From the NCBI RefSeq assembly GCF_011075055.1, contig NC_058149.1:7818449-7882448 (forward strand): 64,000 bases of DNA, given 5' to 3'. The notes beneath the pieces are model-generated. The model was not told where the DNA came from. It saw only the letters and a program-made list of their open reading frames with translations, and did not search any database. The position numbers were made by a program, and so were the translations under genes. Positions within the stretch are counted from its first letter, which is position 1; every line of letters starts with the position of its first letter. Shown here in pieces: positions 36,320 to 49,500 of the stretch. The DNA is from Mangifera indica. Taxonomy: Eukaryota; Streptophyta; Magnoliopsida; Sapindales; Anacardiaceae.

Positions 36320-37995
36320 CATTTAGAGAAAACATTAAGTATTAATAAACACACTATGTTAAAATTTTCCTTACAATTGTGTGCTTATTAAAGTGTTTAC
36401 TTGTTACTTGCCTTCAACCTTAAAAGTTCAACAAGCAATTAACTATAAGTTCAAGTTGCGCTAGTTGTACCTACGGATTTTGCTAGCATTTAACCTAACC
36501 AAAAACTCAATGCAAAACCCTAGAAGTTTGATTGTATTTCATCAAATGAATAGTACATAAAAAATTACACAGAAACAAAAATATAAATGTTGATTGTGTT
36601 TGTTTGGAAGCTAAGAGCATGGTAATTAAATCATGTATTGTGTCGTATATTGAAAACCAAATTTTTCATATTATATATCATGTCTCATGTGGTATCATAT
36701 GATATACCTTTAAAAAAACAATATAACAAAATATTAATAAAATAATATAAATTATATTTGACATGTTATCATTTAAAAAAAATCACAAATATTGATAATA
36801 TATATCATAACTTAAAATCATATCGTGTTATAAGATATATTCATTGTATCATATTAATTTAATATACCTTAGAATACGTATTGTTTTTCATATGTATTAT
36901 ATTGTATCATAAGATACTAACCATGATTAAGAGTCCTTTGAAATCTTGAGAGTTAAGAAAAACTGAAGTTGGTGACCTGGTAAATGATTTCAAGAGGAGT
37001 ATTTATAGATGTGTAAAGACTGAACTCGAAATGATCTTATCCATTTAAGTTAAGTCAATGATATGTGGCAACTTTCTAATCAGGTACTTGAGTTGTTGCT
37101 TTATGTAAATCGATAAAACACTTTGAATCATTCTAAGACATTGCAGTGCACTAAATACAAAATTAGAACTTCATTTTCAGGTGAGTGTTTAAGCATAGAT
37201 CTTGATCATCCATTTGTCAATCATTTATGTAGAAAAGTAAAGAGTTTTTAATCCCTACTTGAACTTCACAAAATGGGGAAATTTGTTGTGCAGTTAGACT
37301 TTTCTTTGAAAAAAAAGCACAAATACTGCACCAACAAAGCGTCTAAGTGTTACATAGTGATTAGTCATGCGGGCAATATATTGTAAGCAAACATGTTACC
37401 TACACCTAAGTCAACTCAAAATGTAGCTAAATACAGATAGGAATCCTTTTATCAAAAAATTGAGAGAAGAATAAGTAACTATTATACAATTTGCTTAACA
37501 ACATTTCCTCTTTATCTCTTACTTTTATGAGCTAAAAATTATTTGCAATTGTTACGGGATAAGAGAATTAACAAGTTTTCTTAAATATCTAAATTCAATG
37601 TACTAAAAACTAGATGTATCAACTTAAGTAGTTACTCACTAATCACTCTCTAGTCCTATTAATAGTATAATTGTAAAAAGGTAAGGAGATTGACAATTTG
37701 TATTATTATATTGTTACTCTGCAAAATTCATTGAAAACCACTTTAAAACTTTAACTATGTTTCTTGCATAGAATTATACCTTCTTAATTTTACCTACTTC
37801 ACTAAAGTTTTACCGTCACAAATTATAAACCCACATAGCACTATATATACAGGTATATATATAACAGTCAACCACATGTAATTGTTTAACATCGGTTTTA
37901 TGACATTCATATAAACATGTCCATCTACCCATCATCTCATTGTCCAACTAAAAACCGTAAACTTTGCATACGTTTCCCAACTGTTTGGTGACAGT
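36320..37995. other. Spacer and 3' flank of the intact P450 gene
   Basis: No coding frame. At about 36615-36945 the sequence forms an imperfect A/T-rich inverted repeat (GCATGGTAATTAAATCATG... CATGATTAAGAG) that could be a MITE, but no target duplication was fixed. The last 200 bases should contain the P450 3' UTR; no canonical AATAAA was seen. Confidence 0.35.
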
Positions 37996-40775
37996 TCAAA
38001 GTTGATCAAGAACTTTAACAAGTTCTTCACGAGGTCGAAAGATTATTTTCACAGGCCTCTCCGTAGCACCAACGCTAACATCCTCAGCGTTTTCCCATTC
38101 AAAGCATTCTATCAAAGTCCCTAGTGATAATTCCATCACTCTCATGGCCAAGCTAGCCCCAGGACACATCCTTCTTCCTACACCAAAAGACATGAATTTA
38201 CAGCCTCCCTTTTCTTCTGTTATATCTTGGAAACGTTCAGGTTTGAACATTTTTGGCTCGCTATATACATCCGGGTCCATATGCACTGCCGATATGTTTA
38301 CTAGTAGCTGTGTGCCTTGTCGGATGTGGTAACCTGCTATGTTACAATCCTCTGACGATTCTCGAGGAGGTAAAACCGATACAAAACCCAGTCGAAGTGT
38401 CTCATTCAGAATACAATGAAGGTATGCCAGTTTAGGAAGATCAGCATCATTTAGAATCCTGGATTGTCCCACAACGTTATCTATCTCTTCCCTCGCTTTT
38501 TTTAGCACCTCTGGATGTGATATCAGCTCTGAAATGGCCGATGTCATTGTCATCACCGTGGTGTGTGTTCCTGCCACTAGCATGGCCTAAAAACAAGTAG
38601 CTTATTAGTTAATTGAATGGTTGAAGATCTTTCTCATGCATATTCCTAAAAATTAAATTAAATTTGAAGTGATATTTCCCGATCTTCTTTAATGTCATGT
38701 AACTTGAACTTTAGCGTACTTTTCTACATACCCCACTTTCTTCGGAAGTAATTGAAAACTATTAAGGCCAAACAACTATTTCCCAACTAAGGTTTGATGT
38801 TTTCTCAAATATACTCCTTTAACTATGGAAACACTAAACACCCACCATGAACAGTTAAAATTAACGGTGATAAGGGTAAAATCATCATTTTCTCTATAAT
38901 ATTAAAAAATAAACTAAAATATAATCTATTTTGCCCCCTTAAACTTTGAAAACTAAAATTTTCCCCCAGCCTAAGTTTTAAAAAATGACAGTTTTACCCT
39001 AGGAATTCGTTTTGAAATCTCTGACGACATCTCCGGCTCCATTGCCGACTCTCCTTCCAGCGATCCCTCTCCTTCTGACGATCTCTTTCCTCTCATTTGG
39101 AGGCTAGATCGACGTCGGAGAAACCTTGGGAGACAAAGAACTTCATCGGGGAAGACGAAGCCAGTCGTCGTCTTTATCTCAACGAAGTTCTTCGTCTCCT
39201 AAGACGTCTCTGACGCTGATCGGGCCTCCAAATGGGAGAAAAGAGATCGCCGGAAGGAGAGGATACTTCGGGAGGGAGAGACCGTCAGCAATGGACCAAG
39301 AGATATCATCGGAGATTTCAAAACGAAACCCTAGAGTGAAACTGCCATTTTTTAAAACTTAGACTGAGGGAAAATTTTAGTTTTTAAAGTTTAAGAGAGC
39401 AAAAAGAGATAAAATTTTTATACATTAGGGTTCTGTTAAATTTAATCGATCATGAGTTGGTGTTTGATGTTTTCATAATTAAAGGGAGGATATTTAAGAA
39501 AACATCAAACCTTGGGTAGGAAATAGCCGTTTGGCCAACTATTAATTAGGACATGAAAGGTTCGTTGTGGTAGGCTAAAAAGTCTATCTTGATCATTGAT
39601 TGCATTTAAAAAAAAACAAAAACAAAAACAAAATACCTTTTTAAGAGTTGTACTACAAAGGAGGAAATTGTTTATTCTAATAGATTACCAAAAGAATCTT
39701 GTATGCACCTCAGCACGATCAAATAGTTCTTGTATGTATATATACACTAGGGGATTAATTAGAGAACAAATTAGCGTTCTTGTGGATTAAATTAGACTCA
39801 AAATAATATAATTTTTGGAGTAAATTAATTAAATTATAAGTACTCAAAAGTGCTTGAGGATATTACCTGCATAATTCCTTTGATGACATTATCAGTGTAG
39901 AATTCAGGCTCCGACTCCTGCAGCTTCAGCATCACATCTACAACTGCTCCTTTAGTCTCAATATCATCAACTGAAGATGGTTTCTTTGAATTTCGGTGTG
40001 CATCAACCAGACGCTGCGTAAAAGCATCCCTCTTTTTATGTAATTTTACCAGTTTTCTCTCAACTCCAAAGTAACTCAACCATCTCAGAAATGGAAAATA
40101 ATCCCCCAGAGCGCTTGTGATATCAGGTCTGAAAATACGCGTAAGCTCATCCATTTTAGCTTTAGCTTCATCTGTGTCAATTTTCTCCTTTTCAATGCAC
40201 CTATTGCCTGCAACCATTCTCATGATGATGTTAAAATCCAACACGTACAGAAACGCTCTCACATCCACTTCCTTTGTCCCCTTGAGGGAGCTTTCAAACA
40301 AGTGTTTGATCATGATCCTGAGCTCTTCGGCGCGGACGTTCGAAGACATCTGCAGACGCTTCGCAGAGAATATTTCCAGCGCAGTGAAACGGCGAAGGTT
40401 GCGCCAAAAGTTGCCGTATGGAGCGCTAATCGTGACAAAATTGTAAGATGTAAACTTCCTGGAGGGCAAGAGTGGACGATTGGAGAAGACGATATCATTC
40501 TTTGAGAAACACTCTTCAATGACTGAACGGTCGGACAGTACAAGGGCTGGGCGTGAGCCTAAACGCAGAAAGTAAATAGGACCATACTTAGTTGAGAGAT
40601 TTGTCAATGTTTGGCCTAAGGGCTGTTTCAGAAGATGGAAATGGCCGATTATAGGAAGACTAGGAGGGCTTGGTAATTGGTTTTTGTGTTGAAACTTTTT
40701 CTTCTGAGCAGTGAGTTTGTAGAAGATGAGAAGAACAGAGCCTAATAGAACAAGGTAGAGAAGATCCAAATCCAT
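37996..40775 (-). CDS. Cytochrome P450 monooxygenase, CYP81-like, intact
   Basis: Two exons, 40775-39867 (303 codons, donor CAG|GTAATA) and 38586-37996 (acceptor TTTTTAG|GCC), phase-0 intron of 1280 bp. The product is 499 aa, normal for the family. An ER anchor (1-22) is followed by hinge LPSPPSLP (34-41), C-helix WRNLRR, I-helix AGTHTT (308-313), ExxR ETLR (about 365-368), PERF (419-422) and haem loop FGVGRRMCPGAS with ligand Cys 444. The frame is open upstream to an ATG at 40832, but the start at 40775 matches the paralogue (MDLDLLYLVLL versus MDIDLLYHVLL), and a TATA-like site lies inside the extension. CYP81 enzymes hydroxylate flavonoids, indolics, lignans and other specialised metabolites at the ER with NADPH-P450 reductase; the substrate here cannot be read. 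The usual acidic I-helix residue is His 311. The intron carries a MITE. Confidence 0.93.
38766..39536. mobile_element. Foldback Mutator-type MITE, copy 3, in the P450 intron
   Basis: 771 bp, starting GGCCAAACAACTATTTCCC and ending AAATAGCCGTTTGGCC. It has a perfect 9-bp target duplication AACTATTAA (38757-38765 and 39537-39545). The arms and the GACGAAG/CTTCGTC core match copy 2, including a 78-codon plus-strand frame (39126-39362) with the IGPPNGRKEI segment. It lies wholly within the P450 intron, 180 bp from exon 2 and 330 bp from exon 1, leaving both splice sites intact. Confidence 0.95.
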
Positions 40776-40810
40776 GGTGATTTTGAAGTCTTTATTTGTG
40801 CTGACAAAGG

Positions 40811-40820
40811 TTATATAATA
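40811..40820 (-). promoter_or_regulatory. Candidate TATA box of the intact P450
   Basis: TATTATATAACC on the minus strand, about 40 bases upstream of the ATG at 40775. A second A/T-rich candidate lies at 40850-40865. Either argues against use of the upstream in-frame ATG at 40832. Confidence 0.4.
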
Positions 40821-40869
40821 ATAAGCTTTCATTGTAATTCTCTTTGATTGATTATAATATATAATTATT

Positions 40870-42725
40870 TTTCACATCACGATCATTAAGATCGGTTTCA
40901 TGATTCGTCATCTCTTACGACTGCAGACGTAGCCTGTCTCCAATTGTCTGGTGTTTATCTGTGCACCAGGCAAGATTTTCTTGCCTTCTAGAAACAAAGT
41001 GATTATTTACTATGAATAATAGGGACAAAAAACAACAAAATTAATGAGATATTTCTACGCTATTTACCTTATCGCCATAGAATCTCCCTATGGAGATCTC
41101 CGCAGTTTCACAACACAAGATATATTCCAGTTAATAACATTCAACACCAAAAATTGAGCTGTCATGGACATTGCTGCTCTACCTATATGCATAAATTTTT
41201 TGCTTTGCTATACCGGTCATTGCGGTGAAATTACAATGACGTAGCTGGTCATTGTAAGATCCCGTAATTAATTATTTTTTTTCTGGTAAAAGTTCATAAT
41301 TAGAGTAAATAAGAAGTTTTTTCTTTTAAGTGGTTCAATTATTATTTGAGAGGTCACACTTATTCTCATGCTATGGAAAGTTTGACAAAAATTCGAGGGT
41401 TTAACACATGGGTATACATTTTGTCATTTATGAGTTATATTATATATATTATTTTAAGTATATAAATAAATATATATTTATATACATTATTATGTGATTA
41501 AATATTATTTTATTTTTAATTTAAAATTATTTAATATATAATAACACGTATAAATATGTACTCATTTATGTACTTAATGTAAGTACGTATAGTTTTATTG
41601 GTAATTTATTTATCTAGGTATTGTTTTTATATAATAAGTGGTATGATTAATTAGAACTAACAGGTTGAGTTTTTTATAAGAAATCTTCAACTCTAATCAC
41701 ACCCAAATTAGAATGGTTTTAGAATTTTCAACCCTTTAATATTCGAATTGACGCACTCTAACCCAAATTGACCCAAAATTATCTACTATTTTCACTCTTT
41801 CAAGTGTTTATATCATTTTAATTTTTCACCAAATTACCCGAACCTACTATTAATAAAACATATAATATAACATTTTGTTTTATCGGCAAATAATCTAAAA
41901 ATTTAAATACTAAGCGCTTTAAAACACATTAATAATCTGATTAAGTAAATCAAAATTTTGCTGTTTAATAATAAAATAAAATATTTAAATATAAATAAAA
42001 AATAATTATAATTATACAAAAATATAATTATATACCATCTACAAAGATTTTAAATTCTTATTATAAATATATAATATACAATTATAATATGAGTAAAACA
42101 TTTAATACACGTCTATAATCTCGCTAATTAAATCAAATTCTTACTACTTAATAATAAAGTAAAATATTTAAATAAAAAACAATAATATGAGCAATTATAA
42201 TTATATAAAGATAAAACTATATGTAATATATAAAGATTTTAACTACGGTTAATATTGTCTTTCAACATTTTTATAATTTATCCCTAACAAATTTATTAAA
42301 GTAACATTTCTCTAAAACATTCGATTTGATTCAGATAGTTTTAGGTTACTTTCATATAAACTTTAACATTATCCAATTTAATTTTAAATTATATTAGGTT
42401 AACCCGAAATCAATTTCGTATAAAAAAAGTTTAACCCTAACCAAATATTTTTCTTGTCATGTTGTGTTGTATCGAGCTAACGAGTTGTGTTAAAAATTGT
42501 TAGCTCTATAATTAATTATGTAATTATATGAAAAGAAACATTTAGAGCCTCGTACATAGAAATTAGATATATAATGAATTCCATTGATTGCATTATTTTA
42601 GAAGAATAATACTATTTACATAATTTTATACATAAATAATGATGTTATTATGTGATTTGATAGTTTTAAATCATATCATTGTTTGTATACTTTGTTTATA
42701 CACATAGATTTATTGATTCAAGAAA
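40870..42725. other. Upstream spacer of the intact P450
   Basis: The first 400 bases (40870-41270) are of mixed composition and may hold the promoter. The rest is very A/T-rich, with copies of the dispersed repeat at 41430-41605 and 42605-42712. No coding frame. Confidence 0.4.
41430..41605. repeat. Dispersed A/T-rich MITE-like repeat
   Basis: Ends resemble an inverted pair (TATTTTAAGTATATAAAT ... TTATGTACTTAATG) around the shared core ATTATGTGATTAAATATT...TTTAAAATTA. Related to 6840-6985 and 44330-44490. Confidence 0.45.
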
Positions 42726-43465
42726 GGCCAAAGGATTGTTTCCCACCCAAACTTCTAATGTCAAAACAAATACACACCTATGGGGTTTGAAAAACCTCAA
42801 GTCCCACCCATAAACTAATTTATATTCAAATTTTCTATTAGAAATAATGGTAAAATCATTATTTTACTAATAATATTAGAAATATATAAATTTTATTTTT
42901 TCTCCTAAGTTTTAAAAACTAATAATTTCACCTCTACCTAAAATTTTTTTAATTTTGAAAAGTCACATCTCCCTTTCGGCCACCATCTTTGACATCAACA
43001 ATCTCCCCTCTCCACCGTAAAAGGTTGGATGGAGCATGACAACGCACGAGAGATGAAGATTGATGTAAAGGCGTTGAAGAGATCTGGATCTCTTCGTCAC
43101 CCTTGCATTGGTCTTTGTCTCTTGTGTGTCAGCCAACGTTATAGGGTGAAAAAGAGAGGTTGTCAGTGTCGAAGATGGTGGTTGGAGACGAGAAGAAAAA
43201 AACCCTAGGTTTGGGGGAAAAATATGACATTTCAAAGTTAAAAAACTTTAGATAGACATAAAATTGTTAGTTTTTAAAATTTTAAAAAAATATAATAAAT
43301 TCTTTATTTTTTAATTTTATTAGTAAAATAACGATTTTACCCCTATTTCTAATAAAAAATTTTAACGACAATTAATGTTTGATTGGAATTTTGGGGTTTT
43401 TCAATCCCTATAGATATGTTTTTTTTTTTTGCATTAAAACTTGGATAAGAAATAGTCCTTTAGCC
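42726..43465. mobile_element. Foldback Mutator-type MITE, copy 4
   Basis: 740 bp, starting GGCCAAAGGATTGTTTCCC and ending AATAGTCCTTTAGCC. Flanked by TTCAAGAAA (42717-42725) and TTCAAAAAA (43466-43474), a 9-bp target duplication with one mismatch. Interior arms pair (AAACTAATAATTTCACC against the TTGTTAGTTTTTAAAAT side) around a core containing GATGAAGATTGATG and CTCTTCGTC. Non-autonomous and more diverged than copies 2, 3 and 5. Confidence 0.85.
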
Positions 43466-43474
43466 TTCAAAAAA

Positions 43475-46400
43475 TCTAATTTCCCTTTTCAATCTGTACC
43501 TCTTAGCAAACTCCTGAAAGCTTACTAAAAATTCAGAACTACAAGGTCCCTCGAAACAACATTTCATTTATCATAACTATTGATAAAACATAACATTTTC
43601 TTTAGATTGTTTTTTTCAAAATGTGGTTCATAAATAAAATCTTAGGGCCCATAAAGTAAAAACAAACACAACAATCTATAGTTTAATGCAGAAACAAAAC
43701 TACTTAAAAAAAAATGACCTCTTGCTCGTTATGTATGACCGACATATAACTTTTACCTTATTTAAAACATATGAGTGAGTGTTAATTATTGAATAAATAG
43801 TTTACCACAATTTACTAATGTCATGCATAGTATGACATTTTATATCATCTATGGTCACATTGTCACACTAGCATTAACATCTTATTCAATCCTTTCATGT
43901 TATTAGTGGCGGATTCAGGAATTTTATTGAGAGGGGGTCTCACGACTCCATTATTGTTTGCTAATTAATTAGTGAAAATTTATAAAAAAAACCACCAAAT
44001 CTTAAGTGAAAAAAATAATACAATATCAATAAATTAAAAAGAAAAATATAATAATACAAATAATGTTTTCATATAAAGAGAGGAAATATTTATATAAATC
44101 TAATATAACTGAAAGTGCTTATTACAATCGATATCTAAAATATATATATATATATGTAGACTAATGTTGCATGGATTTGGAACCTTGGTCTATGAGCACA
44201 TAGTTGCTAGCATGAGTCTCGTGTCGCACTGTTACTAAACCAATTTTGTATCATGTCATGTCCATCCCTGTGTCTACCAAGACTTATCGCACCCATCAAA
44301 TTTCTCATTGAAAATAGAAAAATATAGAATAAAAATATTATATTTTTAATAATATTATATGTATATATTTTGAGTATATAAATAATATATCATTATATGA
44401 TTGAATAATTTTAAATTAAAAATAAGATAAAATTCGATCATTTAATAACATATCACCTATATACTCATTTTGTATACTTAAAATATGTATACTTAAAAGG
44501 AAAACACATGTTTGCTTAACCTTTCAGTTTTCCCAAACATGTTTCATTCTCACAAAAACGTGGATAACGTTCATAAAAGAATAACATGTCATTTAACTTA
44601 TATTTCATATAGCAGAGTAATGCACATTCATCGTATGAACATTTCTTATAATTCATTGACTTCTTAATCGTCATATTTAACTCAACGTCACTCCATTTAA
44701 TGGTTATGGGTAAAGGTCCAAATCGAGTTGCAATCAAAATCCATTCAGATCACAAGTTAATATCATGAAATCAGTTAAAAAAAAAAAAAGTCCCAAAACT
44801 TCATAAAATTTACCAACCAGAGCAACCAAAACTGTCCGTAAAAAAGAAAATTCATTCTTAATGAAAATTCCAGTCCATGACAGCCTGAACATGTAGGTGT
44901 ATTTTGGCCATAACTTTTTCCATGGACATTGGATTATGGTAAATATCTTGCTGCTGTAGAAAGCTAAGAGACAAAGCTACAATTTTTGTGTTGAAAGCCT
45001 AGCAAAATTCAGTTGTTTAGAAGGCGTTAATTTAGGCACAAATGGCGGGCTTCAAACAGAGCAGTTTGGAAAGGCAAGGTTCATATATATATTTGTTAAT
45101 CTAAAGTTGAATCCCTCCAGATTACTCCTCTGGTTTGCAATGAAAGGGTTGTGGTCTGCTGTGATTAAACGATTTAAAAGAATTACCAAGATAGCTAGTT
45201 GCCATGAAATTTTTCTTGAGAATTTATACATCTTAATTAACCCTACCATATCATCATAGCAATATCTTAGCATTCATCAGTCATAAACACATGAAACTCT
45301 CAACCATTAAAATTATGTAATTAATTACAACAAATCAAAACGTCATGTCTTTCATCAACATATATATATTAGACAATTTGAATACGTACCTATCAATATA
45401 ACAAAAATACAACCACGTACATGGGAGGATCTACTAACCTCAATCCTAAGCACCTCGCAAAAACTTTCAAGACTACAATAATCTGCCTTCATGTCACCCT
45501 CTCCAAGCTCTTCCTTTGCCAAATATGGAAGAAAAACTAGCAGGGTGTGTGTTGTGTTGAGAGAAAAACTAGTAGGGAGTTTGTTGTGTTGAGAGAAAAA
45601 TCCAGTGAAAATTATAACGCCCTCTTTTAGCTTAATCTTTTCCTTTCAAATTTAAAGTATCCACTGAGAAAATGAGATATAATTTTTAATCTCTTTACAA
45701 AGATTAAAAAATTTAAAGGAATGAAATTTCAATTAGACTACTACAATTTCCACATGTCTTGTATCTTGCTCATAAGTGCATGAGTTATCACGTAGTAAAG
45801 AAAATATCGATCCCACAGAGATTGAAAAATCAATTTACTAATTTGTTTAGTAATCTAAATTAACCAAGGAATCCAAATTGTGTTAAGACTATAATCACTA
45901 ATGCAACTATTTTACTACTAATACTATTGACTAATGTAACTCTAATGTTATTAACTAAACTCGTATATCAATAGTATCTAGAAAATAAGATTTTGCCAAC
46001 AATCTCATATAAACTTCTAGTTAATCTTGAAAGCTCTTTCTATAATTTGATGTATTGATGAGAGAAAAATCAAGTGAAAATGATAACCATCCAAGCATCT
46101 CAAGTGTAAGATCACATGCATCACCATCCATTACATGATTTATTTCATAGACATTAGGGTTGCCATATGTGTAAAAACCTCTTGGTGAGGTAGTCCAATG
46201 GACATACAGTCAATATAAACCCAAATGTTGCCTTAAGTTGACATCAATAAACTCGACACATGAGATCCATTACTATATTTTGGTAGGGTTTTTTAAAACT
46301 ATGGTAGTCTCACCATATTATTTGTGCCCTTAGTTAGAATAATGTTGAGGCTATGAATGCTTTTAGATCAATCACCATGTGTGCTCATAGAGTTTTCATA

Positions 46401-46585
46401 ATCAAGTTGCACATTAATCCTCTCATCTTGTATTTACCAATTTAAAGTTATTCATTAAACATAAATACATGCATATGAATAACTGATGAATAATTGTCAT
46501 TTTATTAACAATAAAGTACGATACAACTTAGAATAAAATTACATAAATAGCCTCAATTGATTGGATCTAAATTACTTGTTCCAAC
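43475..46585. other. Spacer with repeats, no gene recognised
   Basis: No coding frame is supported. At 43912 the sequence GTGGCGGATTCAGGAATTTT resembles one terminus of a common plant DNA transposon, but no mate was found. A dispersed A/T-rich repeat lies at 44330-44490. 44800-45600 resembles LTR interior by composition. At 45531-45599 a stretch of about 35 bp is directly repeated (AGAAAAACTAGCAGGG / AGAAAAACTAGTAGGG). The portion just left of 46586 is expected to be the 3' LTR of the copia element that follows, outer end not found. Confidence 0.35.
44330..44490. repeat. Dispersed A/T-rich MITE-like repeat
   Basis: TATATTTTGAGTATATAAAT...CATTATATGATTGAATAATTTTAAATT...TATACTCATTTTGTATAC, with inverted ends. 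The same family as 41430-41605. Confidence 0.45.
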
Positions 46586-49500
46586 AATCTCTCACTTGCA
46601 CTATAGTCAATTAATCATCTGTCTAATGGCAAATGATATTACGTGCCTTTCATGTTGCTATTATGATAGAAGCTTTGTTGTTGAGTCAACTATATTATCA
46701 TCCAAATTAACTTTACATATCTACACATCTCTATACTCAATAATTTCTCTGTTCAACTGAAATCGTATAAGAATATGTTTAGACCGTTGGTAAGACCTTG
46801 ACTCTATTTCTAGAGCAATAACAACATTGTTGTCACAATACACATCAGTTGGATCAACAATGCTTAGTACCACTCTAAGTTCGATTACAAACTTTTTTAT
46901 TCAAACTACCTCTTCAGTCGTATCTAACAATGCAATATACTCAAATTCTACCATTAAAGCATTAATAGTGCTTTATTTTAAGCTATTTCAACTAACAATA
47001 ACACTATTCAGAAAAAATAAATAAAAAAACTAGGTTGGGATCTATAGTTATCCTTTAGTTTTAAAACTAACATCACTGTATCCTTTTACAATGAGTTACT
47101 CTTCTACTTCATAAACTGATAAAACATTTTTAGTTTGTCTTAGATACTTACGGATGTTCTTAAAGACTGTCTAGTAATGATCATTAAATCCAATTGATAT
47201 CTATTAAATACACTCAAGACATACAAAACATCAACCCAAGTGTATAACATGACTTACATGATAAATCTAATTACAAATGCATATGGGATCCTAATAATCT
47301 TCTCTATTTCTTCTTATGTAAAAGGACACATGTCTTTATATAACTCTACACCATGGGATGTCAAAAGAAATCCTCTCTCAGATTTCTCCATACTAAATCT
47401 CTTTAACACTTTATCCACATATGCATTCTGACTTATGCTAAGAAGCTTACGCGATTTATCATGATAAATATTTGTTTTAAGGATGTAGGTTGTTTTTCCT
47501 AAGTCCTTTTTGGTGAAGCAATTAGATAATTAAGTTTTCATCAATTTCAAGTTCTATATATCATTTTTTATAATCAATATATCATTAACATACAATACTA
47601 GAAATGTTATAATGCTCCCACTAACCTTTTAATATTCGCAAGGCTTATCTTCATTTTTAATTAAACCAAAATCTCTTACAGTTTTGTCAAAACGAATATA
47701 GTTGTTCTTTGAAGTTTGTTTTAGTCCATAGATGGACCTTTGCAACTTACATACGTTACCAACTTGTTCCTTAAAAAGGAAACCATAGGGTTGTGTCATG
47801 TACACATGTTTTATAAGGTTTCTATTAAAAAAAGTTGTCTTGACATCTATCTATCATATCTTAAAGTCAGAGTATGCAATAATCACAAGAAAAATCTTAA
47901 TGGACTTAAAAATTACAACTAGTGAAAAGGTTTTATCATGGTTAATGTCATGTTTTGTATAAAACAGTTTGCAACAAATCATGTTTTATAGGTATGCACG
48001 TTACCTTCTATGTTAGTCTTCTTCTTAAATACTCATTTATTCCCCATGAGTTTTATCCCTTCAGGTGGATCTTTTAAAGTGCATACTTGGTTTTGGTACT
48101 TAGAATTCATTTTAGTTTTCATAGTCTCTGGCCATTTGGCAAATTTTGGATCTTTTATAATGCTTTGTAAGTCTTGGGCCCATCATCTTGGATGACTAAT
48201 ACATTATTGTGTTGAGTTGTGAGAAAGTCTTATCTCACATGTTGTGGCATACTCTCTTCCACTTGTTGTGAGTAACCCCCTCACAATGTTTCACCACTTC
48301 GTGTGGCATACCATATGACCCAACTTTTGTGGCATTTTGTGGAATCAAAACTTTATCCAGTTCAATCTTTCTCCACCTAGTCCTCTTGAGATTAAATTCT
48401 TTTTCTAGAAAAACTCTAAATCGAGTAACAAAGACTTTGTTCTCTTCAGGATAGAAGAAGTAGTATTCTTTTTTTTCCTTAGGATATCTTATAAAGATAT
48501 ACATATTAGATTTGGAATCTAGCTTTTTTTTATGACAATCTCTTGTCATAAGTGTCATAACCCTAAAACTTCAAATAAGTAAATTTGAGTTTTCATATAG
48601 TCAATAATTCATATAAAGTTTTATCCACATCTTTAAATAACAGCAACAGGATATGGGTAGATTGGTGAAACCATTATAGATTGGACCATATCCATAAAGG
48701 TTCAATTTCTCTATTCAAATACACCATTATATTGTAATGTACCAAAAGAGGTGAGTTATGATACTATCTCATAATTCTTCAACTATTCGTTGAATTATAC
48801 ACTTATGTGTTCACCTTCTCGATCACGTCAAAAGATTTTAATACTTTCTCTTGATTGATTCTCTATGTAATGCTTAAATTCTTTGATTCAGACTTTTTGT
48901 CTTATAAGAAACACATAACCCTATGTACCAAAGTCAATAGTAATGTGATGAAGTATGAATAGCCACCTCTAGCCTATACTATTAAAGGTCCACATACATC
49001 ACTATGGATGATATTTAACGGTTCATCTATACTGTCACTGTATCTAATGAAAATCAACTAGGTCATGTTACCTAAAAGACGTGACTCACATTCATCAAAT
49101 AACAAGATGTAAAATGATTCCAAAACTTCATCTTTTAAAACTTTGAAATACGATTCGAGTTTTGTGACCAAGACTATAGCACCAGAAGTATGTAGAATTC
49201 AATATGCCACGTCTAGCTTTCTTTAAATTTATATTGAAAATATCATTATTTAAGTCAAGAAGATAAAGACCATTAATTAACAAAGTAGTTCCATAATGGG
49301 CATCATTTAAAATATAAGATGATAAGTCTTTATTTATTATGTATCATAGTTTGTCTAAAGTAGACACAATAATAATGTTCTTTGAAACTATTAAAACATA
49401 AAAACGGTCTTTAAGTTCTTATATTAGTCTAGTGGGCAAACTTAAATAGGTAAAACCTCCAACTAATACAATTACTTTTACTTAATTTCCAACATATGGG

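Noticed and set aside
36615..36945. A/T-rich imperfect hairpin as a MITE
   Set aside because: Pairing is weak and no target duplication could be fixed; noted within the spacer only.
40117..40543. Three frames of 67-109 aa overlapping P450 exon 1
   Set aside because: Alternative frames of the strongly supported P450 exon.
40776..40832. N-terminal 19-residue extension of the intact P450
   Set aside because: The paralogue starts at the internal Met, the extension precedes the membrane anchor, and a TATA-like site lies within it.
43912..43960. GTGGCGGATTCAGGAATTTT as a DNA transposon end
   Set aside because: Resembles a common plant transposon terminus, but no inverted mate or target duplication was found.
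44800..45610. Possible old gypsy LTR
   Set aside because: Composition and phrases resemble LTR sequence, but no partner, termini or TSD were found.
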